Assembly: GCA_028293765.1 (NCBI GenBank)
Contig: JAQGOG010000001.1
Location: 1 to 64,000, forward strand
Reading direction: 5' to 3'
Source: Gammaproteobacteria bacterium
GTDB lineage: Bacteria > Pseudomonadota > Gammaproteobacteria > Steroidobacterales > Steroidobacteraceae
DNA: 64,000 bases
Part shown: in pieces, positions 56,872-64,000 of the stretch
How the letters are laid out: each line of letters starts with the position of its first letter
Position numbering within the stretch: position 1 is the first letter of the stretch
Notes under the pieces: model-generated
Told to the model about the DNA's origin: nothing
The model's database searches: none
The model's input: the letters and a program-made list of their open reading frames with translations, nothing else
Position numbers and translations under genes: made by a program

Positions 56872-57075
56872 TTAAAAACCACGGACCCGGCGGCGCTGCT
56901 GCAGCTCCGCGATGAGCCGCCACTGTTGTGCGGGGGTCATCGAAATCCACTGCCCGATCTCCGTGCCCGTTCGCAGACACCCGGAGCAATACCCCTGGGC
57001 GTCCAGGGCGCAGACATTGATGCAGGGAGAGGGCGGCCGTTCCTGCCGGTCCAAGAGCGCGTCACTTTGCCGCAT
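56872..57075 (-). CDS. DUF1289 domain-containing protein
   Basis: A 67-residue Cys-rich protein with the family core PSPCINVCALDAQGYCSGC and the C-terminal ISMTPAQQW motif. The four Cys are presumed to bind a metal or Fe-S cluster. No role is known. The upstream 173 bases to the next, divergent, membrane protein gene hold the promoters. Confidence 0.9.
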   Translation of the reverse strand: MRQSDALLDRQERPPSPCINVCALDAQGYCSGCLRTGTEIGQWISMTPAQQWRLIAELQQRRRVRGF

Positions 57076-57248
57076 AGGGCGATCATGTCACACCGTCCGC
57101 CGCCGCGCCCGGCGTCAGCCGAAGCGCTGCCGCGTTGAATTATGGGGGGACGTGGCCTATTCTCCAAATCCGCCATCCACCGCCCGGACCCAGCCAGAAC
57201 AAGAACTTGGATGGACTTTGGGCCGTACTTTTCAAGGGAGCCTCCGCC

Positions 57249-57854
57249 ATGAATCCGCTCAACAACCATCGCCAGTCCCTGATTCTGGGCATCATTCTCG
57301 CGCTGCTGCTTGCTGTGGGGATCGGCGGTACCCATTTCAACCCGCAGGGGCTGGCACGCTGGTTCCACATCGTCTCGGGCGTCTTCTGGATCGGACTGCT
57401 GTACTACTTCAACGTTGCCCAGACCCCGGCCATGGCTGACGCCGCCGCCGACAAGGGTGGACCGGGGGGCGCAGCGATCAATAAGTATGTGGCCCCGCGC
57501 GCCCTGTTCTGGTTCCGCTGGACGGCCCTGGCAACCTGGTTGGGCGGCGCCTGGCTGCTGGGACCGAAGTTCGTGAGCGCGTTTACCTTCGGCGCGGGCC
57601 TCGACGATCCGACGCACTACTACCTCATCATCGGCATCGGCGCCTGGCTCGGCACGATCATGCTGCTGAACGTCTGGGGCGTGATCTGGCGGGCCCAGAA
57701 AAAGATCCTCGGCATCGTGCCCGCGAGCGACGAGGAGAAGGCCAAGGCGCGGCGGGTGGCCCTGCTGGCCTCGCGCACGAACTTCGTGCTGTCGATCCCG
57801 ATGCTGATGTGCATGGCTTCGGCGAGTCACGGCCTGCCTTTTTTTAACGGCTGA
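57249..57854 (+). CDS. Urate-oxidase-N-terminal-like membrane protein (PuuD type)
   Basis: A 201-residue integral membrane protein with about five helices (near 10-28, 38-57, 88-107, 126-148, 176-195), a GLARWFHIVSGVFWIGLLYY segment and WRAQKKILGI. It resembles the N-terminal membrane domain of urate hydroxylase PuuD, but the cytochrome domain of PuuD is absent and no purine catabolism genes are close, so urate oxidation is not claimed. ATG 57249 has AGGGAG eight bases upstream. A terminator overlaps its end. Confidence 0.75.
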   Translation: MNPLNNHRQSLILGIILALLLAVGIGGTHFNPQGLARWFHIVSGVFWIGLLYYFNVAQTPAMADAAADKGGPGGAAINKYVAPRALFWFRWTALATWLGGAWLLGPKFVSAFTFGAGLDDPTHYYLIIGIGAWLGTIMLLNVWGVIWRAQKKILGIVPASDEEKAKARRVALLASRTNFVLSIPMLMCMASASHGLPFFNG

Positions 57855-57881
57855 AAGGCGCCCGGGACGGGCGCTTTCAGC
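57850..57881 (+). terminator. Strong hairpin overlapping the membrane protein stop codon
   Basis: GCTGAAAGGCGCCCG and CGGGCGCTTTCAGC pair over about 14 bases with one bulged G and a loop of three. No U-tract follows, so it may be a processing or Rho-linked stop. The TGA stop lies in the left arm. Confidence 0.55.
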
Positions 57882-57913
57882 GAGCGCGCTGCAGGGGGGT
57901 TCGGGCTCGCGAG

Positions 57914-57996
57914 CTGGGCGCCCCCAGCAAAAGGCGTGGCTTTTGCTCGCGAACAGCAGGCCGGTTGTGGCGATAGGGCGTTTTTTGCTGGGGGCA
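57914..57996 (+). promoter_or_regulatory. nadC leader repeat with mutually exclusive hairpins
   Basis: The left arm GCCCCCAGCAAAA (57921-57933) can pair with two partners: the near arm CTTTTGCT (57941-57948), perfect with AGCAAAAG and a six-base loop; or the far arm TTTTGCTGGGGGC (57984-57996), perfect over 13 bases. The second would place a large stem 19 bases before nadC. The segment starts with the same repeat as the pilT leader (GCTGGGCGCCCC then GCAAAAGGCGTG). Confidence 0.55.
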
Positions 57997-58015
57997 ACTC
58001 GGGTAGCCTTATCGC

Positions 58016-58867
58016 ATGCCTGAGATTCCCAAAGACCTCGAGAGCCAGGTCGCAGCTGCTCTGCGCGAGGACATCGGCAGCGGCGATGTCACCGCGCGGC
58101 TCGTCCCAACCACTCAGCAGGTGCGCGGTCGTGTCATCACCCGGGAGGACGCCGTTCTTTGCGGCCGTCCATGGGTCGAGGAAACATTCCGCAGTCTGGA
58201 CCGGGCTATCCGCCTCACGTGGCGCACGACCGACGGCGAGCGGATCCTGGCGGAGCGCGTCATTTTTGAGATCGAGGGCCCCGCGCCCGCGATCCTGACG
58301 GGTGAACGAACGGCGCTCAACTTTCTGCAGCTCTTGTCGGCAACCGCGACCGCCGCGCGCCGCTTCGTCGACGCAATCGCCGGAACCGGTTGCACGATCC
58401 TCGACACGCGCAAGACACTCCCGGGTCTGCGCACCGCGCAGAAGTACGCCGTGCTTTGTGGCGGAGCCCGGAACCATCGCATCGGTCTGTATGACATGGT
58501 TCTGATCAAGGAAAACCACATCGCGGCGGCGGGCTCATTGTCGATCGCCGTCGCGGCTGCGAGGCACACCGCGCCGGGATTACCCGTCGAGGTCGAAGTC
58601 GAATCGCTTGCCGAGTTTGAAGAGGCGCTCGCCGCGCGACCCGACATCGTCATGTTGGACGAATTCAGCCAAGCCGATATGCGTACGGCGGTCGCACTGA
58701 ACCGCAGACAAGCGAGTCCGGTGAAGATCGAAGCCTCGGGCAGCGTTTCCCTGGAAACTGTGCGCGCCATCGCCGAAACGGGCGTGGACTACATCTCGGT
58801 TGGCGGCATCACCAAGCACGTGCGCGCGGTCGACTTATCCCTGCGGCTCGAGTTCTCTAAACAGTAG
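58016..58867 (+). CDS. nadC: Quinolinate phosphoribosyltransferase (decarboxylating)
   Basis: A 283-residue NAD-synthesis enzyme making nicotinate mononucleotide. It has EDIGSGDVTARLVP (about 14-27), the LNFLQLLSATAT helix, the TRKTLPGLRTAQKYAV substrate motif, HRIGLYDMVLIKENHI and the C-terminal VDYISVGGITKHVRAVDLSL. Length is typical. nadA and nadB are not in the window. The leader holds the alternative hairpins listed above. Confidence 0.96.
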   Translation: MPEIPKDLESQVAAALREDIGSGDVTARLVPTTQQVRGRVITREDAVLCGRPWVEETFRSLDRAIRLTWRTTDGERILAERVIFEIEGPAPAILTGERTALNFLQLLSATATAARRFVDAIAGTGCTILDTRKTLPGLRTAQKYAVLCGGARNHRIGLYDMVLIKENHIAAAGSLSIAVAAARHTAPGLPVEVEVESLAEFEEALAARPDIVMLDEFSQADMRTAVALNRRQASPVKIEASGSVSLETVRAIAETGVDYISVGGITKHVRAVDLSLRLEFSKQ

Positions 58868-58870
58868 GCG

Positions 58871-60064
58871 TTAGTGTTCGATCACGCCGCGCACGGCATC
58901 GGTGAGCTCCCGGAAGAAATATTGCACTTCAGGCCAATGTCGCCACGCGAGCCAGGTAAAGAGGGCGACGAACCCCACCCACAGCATCGCGCCCCACATT
59001 GCCAACCATCCGTGAGCGAACGGCCTGCCGTAATACGCCGCATGTCGTGCCTCGTGCAGCGGCGAGGCGATCGCACGATACAACACCGCCAGGACTACGA
59101 CTCCGAGCCACAGCGGGATGTCCGTCGGCAACGCCCATCCAAGAATTGTATGTTTTGTGACGAGTGAGACCAGGGCCAACAGGAACACCAGAAACAACAC
59201 GGCGCTGACTAGTGCCGTGATTGGCGTCAGCATGCCGCCGAGCACCTGCGACGTATAGTTCGCATTCGCCGACCGGCCGTCCGACCAAGGTGGCGAGGGC
59301 GGTGATGGCGCGTCGTTGGGACCGCCCCATCGCTGCCAGGCACGCGCCTCCCGTCGCCATTGCTTGCGTTCGTATTTCCACATCCGGCGCTGATCCCGAT
59401 AGCGTTGGCGCCAGTGTTTGCCGTCCTTGAACTCGGAGTAGTGAGCCTTGGCGCGGCCGATGAGCTCCTCGGCATTGAACGGCCAGCCGTGCGCGGCGGC
59501 GTGCTGCTCCGAAGTCCGGGCGTCAGGGATCACGAACATCATGACGATGTAGACCAGAGTCCAGACGCCCCCGGTCACGATCGCCAGCACGACGAACAGG
59601 ATGCGCAGGACGGACACATCGATGTTGAGATACGCCGCGAGACCCTTGCAGATGCCGCTGATCATGGCGCCCTCGCGGATCCGATACAGCCGCCTGGGCG
59701 CCCCAGCCGGCTCTTTTGAATGCGCCGCGCCTGCGTCTCCTGACTGATTTCCCGGCGCCGCCTTCTGCGCGGACGCCGGCCCGGCTGCGGGGCCACTCGC
59801 CTCTCCCGCGGCACCATCGACCGGCCCCATCTCCCGAATCACCTGCTCAATATCTTCTGCGCTCACCACGTTCTTGTGCGGATTCAGGAACCGTCCGCAT
59901 TTGTCAGCGATCGCCTGCTCGAGATCCGCGAGGATTTCCGACTTGTCGGGATTGTCCGCGAGCCGCTCTTCCGCGACCTGCAGATAAGCCCGCAGCGCCT
60001 CGTAGCCGGCGGCCTCGAGCTGATAGGAGTTGCCGTTGAGACTGATGGTAACAACCGTGCGCAT
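58871..60064 (-). CDS. PspC-domain membrane protein
   Basis: A 397-residue inner-membrane protein. A small N-terminal cytosolic domain of the DUF1700 sort (about 1-80, with MRTVVTISLNGNSYQLEA) and an Ala/Gly linker precede a PspC domain (LYRIREGAMISGICKGLAAY, about 126-185) with one helix and VIPDAR. A charged Arg/Trp/Lys region (about 215-255) and three or four C-terminal helices follow. PspC domains sense or report envelope stress. It is coupled to the PadR-type gene, whose stop is two bases before it. Confidence 0.85.
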   Translation of the reverse strand: MRTVVTISLNGNSYQLEAAGYEALRAYLQVAEERLADNPDKSEILADLEQAIADKCGRFLNPHKNVVSAEDIEQVIREMGPVDGAAGEASGPAAGPASAQKAAPGNQSGDAGAAHSKEPAGAPRRLYRIREGAMISGICKGLAAYLNIDVSVLRILFVVLAIVTGGVWTLVYIVMMFVIPDARTSEQHAAAHGWPFNAEELIGRAKAHYSEFKDGKHWRQRYRDQRRMWKYERKQWRREARAWQRWGGPNDAPSPPSPPWSDGRSANANYTSQVLGGMLTPITALVSAVLFLVFLLALVSLVTKHTILGWALPTDIPLWLGVVVLAVLYRAIASPLHEARHAAYYGRPFAHGWLAMWGAMLWVGFVALFTWLAWRHWPEVQYFFRELTDAVRGVIEH

Positions 60065-60066
60065 GG

Positions 60067-60390
60067 CTATTTCCCCAACCCTTCGATCGTTTTATTGATG
60101 GCGTGCCAGTAGTCGACGAGCTCGGCGAGCTGCGAGCGTCCGCTGGCCGTCAATTTGTAGTACTTGCGAGGCGGACCAGTCTCGGATTCCTGCCACTCGT
60201 AGTCGACGAGACCCTCGCGCCGCAGACGGCTCAGCAGCGGGTACAGCGTCCCCTCCTGCGTCGCGAACTCCGTCGCGGCGAGCTTCCTGAGCATGTCGGC
60301 GACGTACACCTTGTCGGCGTCGATCACCTTGAGGATCAGGAATTCGAGCAATCCCTTGCGGATCGCACCGAATTTCTCGTTGACGGTCAT
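60067..60390 (-). CDS. PadR-family transcriptional regulator
   Basis: A 107-residue winged-helix repressor: RKGLLEFLILKVIDADKVYV, the ATQEGTLYPLLSRLRREGLV wing/recognition part and a C-terminal dimerisation helix. It is first in a two-gene operon with the PspC protein, a known PadR/PspC pairing. The ATG has AAAGGG upstream. A palindrome in front of it (60411-60434) is the likely operator. Confidence 0.93.
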   Translation of the reverse strand: MTVNEKFGAIRKGLLEFLILKVIDADKVYVADMLRKLAATEFATQEGTLYPLLSRLRREGLVDYEWQESETGPPRKYYKLTASGRSQLAELVDYWHAINKTIEGLGK

Positions 60391-60410
60391 GCCTGCCCTT
60401 TTTTAAATCT

Positions 60411-60434
60411 GCTACCTTTTTATCACAAGGTAGC
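60411..60434 (-). promoter_or_regulatory. Palindromic PadR operator candidate
   Basis: Perfect eight-base arms GCTACCTT and AAGGTAGC with an eight-base AT-rich spacer begin 21 bases upstream of the PadR-type start. The size (8-8-8) is normal for PadR dimers. On the minus strand the spacer holds GATAAA preceded by TG, a possible extended -10 element, so binding would block transcription. Confidence 0.65.
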
Positions 60435-60643
60435 TTTCCGTACCAGTGGGCCGTGAGCCGTCCCGTGTAAAAGCCGACTGGCGTGCGGCTGCCACTCAGA
60501 GGATTGGTCTTATCGAAGAGGTCGGACCGGGAATCGATCCGACCCTATCTGTTTGGGCCACATGGGGCGGCCAGTGTCGCCGTGCGAACGGCCCGGCGCT
60601 GAAGATCTGGCGGAAGTGCGAAGGCCTGGCGGCCGTCGTCGCG

Positions 60644-63322
60644 CTAGGCGACGGCGGACTTCAGGACGCGCTGCGGCTGAGCGACGCCATAACCCTGGGC
60701 GTAATCCACGCCAAGGCTCGTGAGCATCTGGATGATCTCGGCGTTCTCGGCGAACTCCGCGATGGTCTGCTTGCCGGTGAGGTGACCGATCTCGTTGATC
60801 GAGCGGACCATCTCGCGATCGATTGGGTCGCGCAGAATCTCACGCACGAAGCTGCCGTCGATCTTGAGGAAGTCGACGGGGAAATGCTTGAGATATCCGA
60901 ACGACGAGAGCCCGGTACCGAAGTCGTCGAGCGCGAACTTGCAGCCGAGCTCCTTGAGCGCCTGGATGAAACGGTTCGCCTGCGAGAAGCTCGCGACGGC
61001 CGCCGTCTCGGTGATCTCGAAGCAGATCTTCCTCGCATCGAGCCCGCTGCGGTGGAACTGGTCGATGACGAACGGCAGGAATTTGTCGTCGCCCAGGCTC
61101 TGCCCCGAGAGGTTGATGGAGCACAGCAGCAGCTTCTCGCGCTCATCGGCTTCGGAAACCAGCCAGCGAAACGCGTTCTCGATCACCCAGCGATCGATCG
61201 CCGGAGTGATGCCGTAGCGCTCGGCGGCGGCGATGAAATCGTTCGGCGAGACGATGCGGCCCGTCTCATCCTTCAATCGCAGCAGCAACTCGTAATGCGA
61301 GCCGGTCTCGACTCTCTGCAGCGGCTGGATCGCCATGCGGTAGAGCTCGAAACGCCCCTCTTCCAGGGCGGCGTTGATGCGAGCCGCCCACTGCATCTCG
61401 CGCCGGCGGCGCATGAGCTCGATGTCGTTTTCCGCGAAACTGTGGACGCGATTGCGGCCGCCTTCTTTGGCGGCCTGGCAGGCGCTGTCGGCCGCGGACA
61501 GGATCGAAGCCACATCCTCGTTGTCGGCGGTGATGGGCACCACGCCGATGCTGGCGCCGAGACGGAACACGCGATCTTCCCAGGTGAACCGGAAGTTACG
61601 CACGCCCTCGCGGAGCGTTTCCGCCGTGCGCATCGCCTCGTCCAGGGAACAGCTCTCCAACAGGATGCCGAACTCGTCTCCGCCCAGGCGCGACAGCGTA
61701 TCGCGCCAGCGCACCTTGGATTTGAGAAGCGCGCCAACCTGTCCGAGCAGCGCATCGCCCGCGCTGTGCCCGCAGGTGTCGTTCACGATCTTGAACTGGT
61801 CGATGTCGAGATAACACAGGGCGTAAGAAGCCTCACGCGCCTTCGCGCTCTTCAACGCCCGCTCCATGCGGCTTTCAAACTCGCGCCGGTTCACGAGACC
61901 GGTCAGAAGATCGTGGCTCGCGTGATACGAAAGGCGGCGATTGAGCTCGCGCGACTCGCTCACGTCGTGGAATACGAGCACGCCGCCGGCTACGTGGCCG
62001 GCACCATCGCGGATGGGCGCCGCAGTGCTCTCGACATACAACTCATTGCCGTCGCGGCGGATGAGCAGCATCGGCCGGACTGACTTGATGGGGCGGATGC
62101 GCCGGATGGAGACGCTCAACGGGTTCTCGAGCGGTTCGCAGGTCTCCTCGTGGAAAGCACGGAAGATCTCTTCGACCGGTCGGCCCATGGCGTCCTCGAG
62201 ACGCCAGCCGGTCAACTCTTCGGCGACCGGGTTGATGTAATCGATCGTCGAGTGGGCGTCCGTAGTGATGACCCCATCGCCGATCGACTGCAACGTGATT
62301 TGCGCGCTCTCCTTTTCCCGGAACAGCGCTTCTTCGTAGAGCTTGCGCTCCGTGACGTCGAGCTCGACACCGACCAGCCGCAGCAGGCGGCCGTGCTTGT
62401 CCACCCGCGCCGTGGCGCGACTGACCACCCAACGCCATTCGCCATTGCGATGACGCATGCGATGAGTGCTTTCGAAGATCGGTATCTTGCCGGCCACGTG
62501 ATCGCGTATGGCAGCCTGCACGCGCGAGAGGTCGTCGGGGTGCACGAGACTGCGCCAGTCCGGGGACCCGCGCATGTCCTCGTCCGCGTAGCCGAGCATG
62601 GCCTTCCAGCGGGGCGAGAAGTAGACCTCGTTGCTTTCGACGTCGAAGTCCCAGAGGCCGTCGTTGGCGGCGGCCTGCGAAAGGGCGTTGCGCTCTTCGA
62701 GCTTCGCGAGCCGCGTCTCGATGCGGATGCGCTCGAGGCCGGTGGCGAGGCTGGTGCCGATGAGTTTCATCAGCAGCTGCAGGTTCACGTCCCAGGCACC
62801 GCGCGGCATGGTCTGCGCAAGGCCCAGAAAGCCGGCCGGCTTGCCCTGCACACGCATTGCGACCAGCAGCGCGGAGCCTATCTGCAGTTCCGCGAACCGC
62901 TGGGCTTCCGCCATCTGCTCTTTACGCGGGATGCTGGTATCGCGCAGCTCGGACAGGCGCAGGTGATCGAGCCGCCCTTTGAGCCAGGGGAAGCTATCGA
63001 GACTCGCGTCCTGCAGCCCTTCGGGGCGGCACTGCGCAAAAGCACTGCGTGCCAGCTGCACGTCTTCGATCGACAGCTCGTTCTGGCGAAACGCGATCAG
63101 AAAAGTGCAATCGCTGGCCGTGGCTTCGCGCAGCAGCTCGAGATTGCGCCGCACACACTCATCGACCGTCTCTCGGCGCATGTTCTGGAAATCGACCGCG
63201 ATCTTCGTGCACGCGACATCGATACCCAAAACGGGCCTAGGAGCCCTTCCGCTCCAGGCGTCTGCCGAAAGGATGTCCGAAGCGGTGAATTCCGCTGGCT
63301 TATCCGGCGGCAGAGTCGACAT
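60644..63322 (-). CDS. PAS/GAF-containing GGDEF-EAL protein (c-di-GMP synthase and phosphodiesterase)
   Basis: An 892-residue signalling protein, apparently cytosolic (no clear membrane helix). Order: N-terminal GAF-like domain (about 45-195), a PAS domain with PAC part ending DVTERKLYEEAL (about 215-335), a second PAS domain (about 345-460), GGDEF at 547-551 with the RxxD inhibitory site five residues before it, and an EAL domain whose EAL motif is ELLLRL (from 678). The EAL residues N, ExTE, DDFG and K are all present. Both activities are possible. The 181 bases beyond it (63323-63503) separate it from the GT9 gene. Confidence 0.92.
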   Translation of the reverse strand: MSTLPPDKPAEFTASDILSADAWSGRAPRPVLGIDVACTKIAVDFQNMRRETVDECVRRNLELLREATASDCTFLIAFRQNELSIEDVQLARSAFAQCRPEGLQDASLDSFPWLKGRLDHLRLSELRDTSIPRKEQMAEAQRFAELQIGSALLVAMRVQGKPAGFLGLAQTMPRGAWDVNLQLLMKLIGTSLATGLERIRIETRLAKLEERNALSQAAANDGLWDFDVESNEVYFSPRWKAMLGYADEDMRGSPDWRSLVHPDDLSRVQAAIRDHVAGKIPIFESTHRMRHRNGEWRWVVSRATARVDKHGRLLRLVGVELDVTERKLYEEALFREKESAQITLQSIGDGVITTDAHSTIDYINPVAEELTGWRLEDAMGRPVEEIFRAFHEETCEPLENPLSVSIRRIRPIKSVRPMLLIRRDGNELYVESTAAPIRDGAGHVAGGVLVFHDVSESRELNRRLSYHASHDLLTGLVNRREFESRMERALKSAKAREASYALCYLDIDQFKIVNDTCGHSAGDALLGQVGALLKSKVRWRDTLSRLGGDEFGILLESCSLDEAMRTAETLREGVRNFRFTWEDRVFRLGASIGVVPITADNEDVASILSAADSACQAAKEGGRNRVHSFAENDIELMRRRREMQWAARINAALEEGRFELYRMAIQPLQRVETGSHYELLLRLKDETGRIVSPNDFIAAAERYGITPAIDRWVIENAFRWLVSEADEREKLLLCSINLSGQSLGDDKFLPFVIDQFHRSGLDARKICFEITETAAVASFSQANRFIQALKELGCKFALDDFGTGLSSFGYLKHFPVDFLKIDGSFVREILRDPIDREMVRSINEIGHLTGKQTIAEFAENAEIIQMLTSLGVDYAQGYGVAQPQRVLKSAVA

Positions 63323-63503
63323 TGATCCGTGACCTCCGAACAGTCAGGCGCAGCCTATCCCACCTGGCCCCGACCGAACGTGATGCCCGTCCGCGTCTGC
63401 GCACCCTAGTACTGCGAGTTTCTAACTAGTTACGGAAGATTCTCGCATACTCTTTCAAGAACACAAGCTAACGTGCTGTTCGATCACGAGTTAGCGACTT
63501 AAC

Positions 63504-64000
63504 TTATCTCTCTTCCCGGATGCCGGAGGTGTGCAGCAGCTCCAGCCAGCCGTCGATGACGGCCTGCGGAGTGATGCCCAGAATATTCTGCCGCCCTGCC
63601 ACCGTGCCGGTGAGCGCGATCGCCGGGGTGGTCGTGCCGCCCGGCCGATACAGATCGGCGGGCGCTGTACCGAACAATGACACCGTCGGGCAGCCTAGGG
63701 CCGCGGCCGCATGCGCCGGCCCGGTGTCGACCGAAATCATGCTGTGTGCTCTCTGCAGAACCGGCAGGAGCGTTCGTATCGGCAGATCGTCGGCCAGGTT
63801 ATGCGCATCCGCTACGCCGGCCAGCCGGATGATATCGGCGTTCAGACCCAGTTCCTTGCGGGTCCCCGAGAACAGAATCGCGTGGTCCGGGCAGACATCG
63901 CGTACGGCCGCTACGACCTTGGCCCAATTCGCTTCCGGCCAGTACTTGTCGGCGCCGGAGCGCGACCGAAGCCACCGGCGCGCAAGGTGACGGCTGCCGG
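63504..64000 (-). CDS. Glycosyltransferase family 9 (heptosyltransferase-like), partial
   Basis: The last 165 residues or so of a GT9 enzyme; the 5' end is beyond the window. Reading on the minus strand from 63998 gives RSRSGADKYWPEANWAKV, typical of the ADP-heptose acceptor domain, followed by the GT9 signature ISVDTGPAHAAAALGCPTVSLFG and the PTVSLFGTAPADLYRPGG region. It acts in LPS core assembly or a similar glycan step in the inner membrane or cytosol. The exact acceptor cannot be judged. Confidence 0.85.
   Translation of the reverse strand, partial: GSRHLARRWLRSRSGADKYWPEANWAKVVAAVRDVCPDHAILFSGTRKELGLNADIIRLAGVADAHNLADDLPIRTLLPVLQRAHSMISVDTGPAHAAAALGCPTVSLFGTAPADLYRPGGTTTPAIALTGTVAGRQNILGITPQAVIDGWLELLHTSGIREER

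Noticed and set aside
62150..63325. A 391-codon plus-strand frame opposite the GGDEF-EAL gene
   Set aside because: Shadow of the real gene; the translated text has no known fold.

Overview
This 64 kb window is chromosomal DNA from a high-GC gammaproteobacterium. The taxonomic call rests on gene order and content: lptFG divergent from pepA-holC-valS, a purM-purN / DUF2066-pgsA-hda block, metG-rnfB-nth, homodimeric pyruvate dehydrogenase (aceE-aceF-lpd), prfC, rnt, grxD and nadC. The GC bias and the PilT/GGDEF-EAL content would fit the Xanthomonadales / Nevskiales / Steroidobacterales side of the class, but no marker here fixes the family. I see no tRNA, rRNA, CRISPR array, integrase, IS element or prophage; the window is mostly core genome with small accessory inserts.

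Layout. 1-4.1 kb: end of a GldFG-type ABC exporter operon (ATPase with an in-frame stop, permease, GldG-like auxiliary protein, DUF4340 protein). 4.3-7.2 kb: ArsR/SRPBCC pair, a Sir2 deacylase, a GFA-fold protein and a tiny His/Asp-rich lipoprotein. 7.3-14.7 kb: lptG/lptF divergent from pepA, holC, valS. 14.7-18.9 kb: MoxR-DUF58-TgpA (transglutaminase) module. 18.9-25.1 kb, minus strand: a ferritin-like/Fe-S/double-CDGSH fusion, prfC, rimI, a family 4 uracil-DNA glycosylase, pssA. 25.2-31.4 kb: proS, a lytic transglycosylase-like protein, ggt, acylphosphatase, WrbA-type flavoprotein, hda. 31.4-37.4 kb: a PgsA-like synthase, DUF2066, purMN, DUF3108, dcd, apbC. 37.6-42.6 kb: a HEAT-repeat/Ser-Thr kinase fusion followed by two PilT-family ATPases. 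42.6-46.6 kb: metG, rnfB, nth, DUF1841. 46.6-52.8 kb: lpd, aceF, aceE. 53-58.9 kb: a second M17 aminopeptidase, pyrC, rnt, grxD, DUF1289, a membrane protein, nadC. 58.9-64 kb: PadR/PspC pair, a PAS-GGDEF-EAL protein, and the end of a GT9 glycosyltransferase.

The most unusual items are: (1) the HEAT-kinase plus two divergent PilT-like ATPases with no pilus structural genes nearby, the second ATPase lacking the first His of the His box; (2) the 695-residue ferritin-like protein fused to a ferredoxin-like module and two CDGSH clusters; (3) a dispersed short repeat (core GCAAAAGGCGTG) lying upstream of pilT and of nadC, which in the nadC copy can form two mutually exclusive hairpins; (4) three exact-period 11-bp tandem repeats directly before the metG start; and (5) clean palindromic operators in front of the ArsR and PadR genes. 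Start codons were moved from the longest possible reading frame whenever a ribosome binding site, family length or operon overlap supported it; each entry gives the reason.
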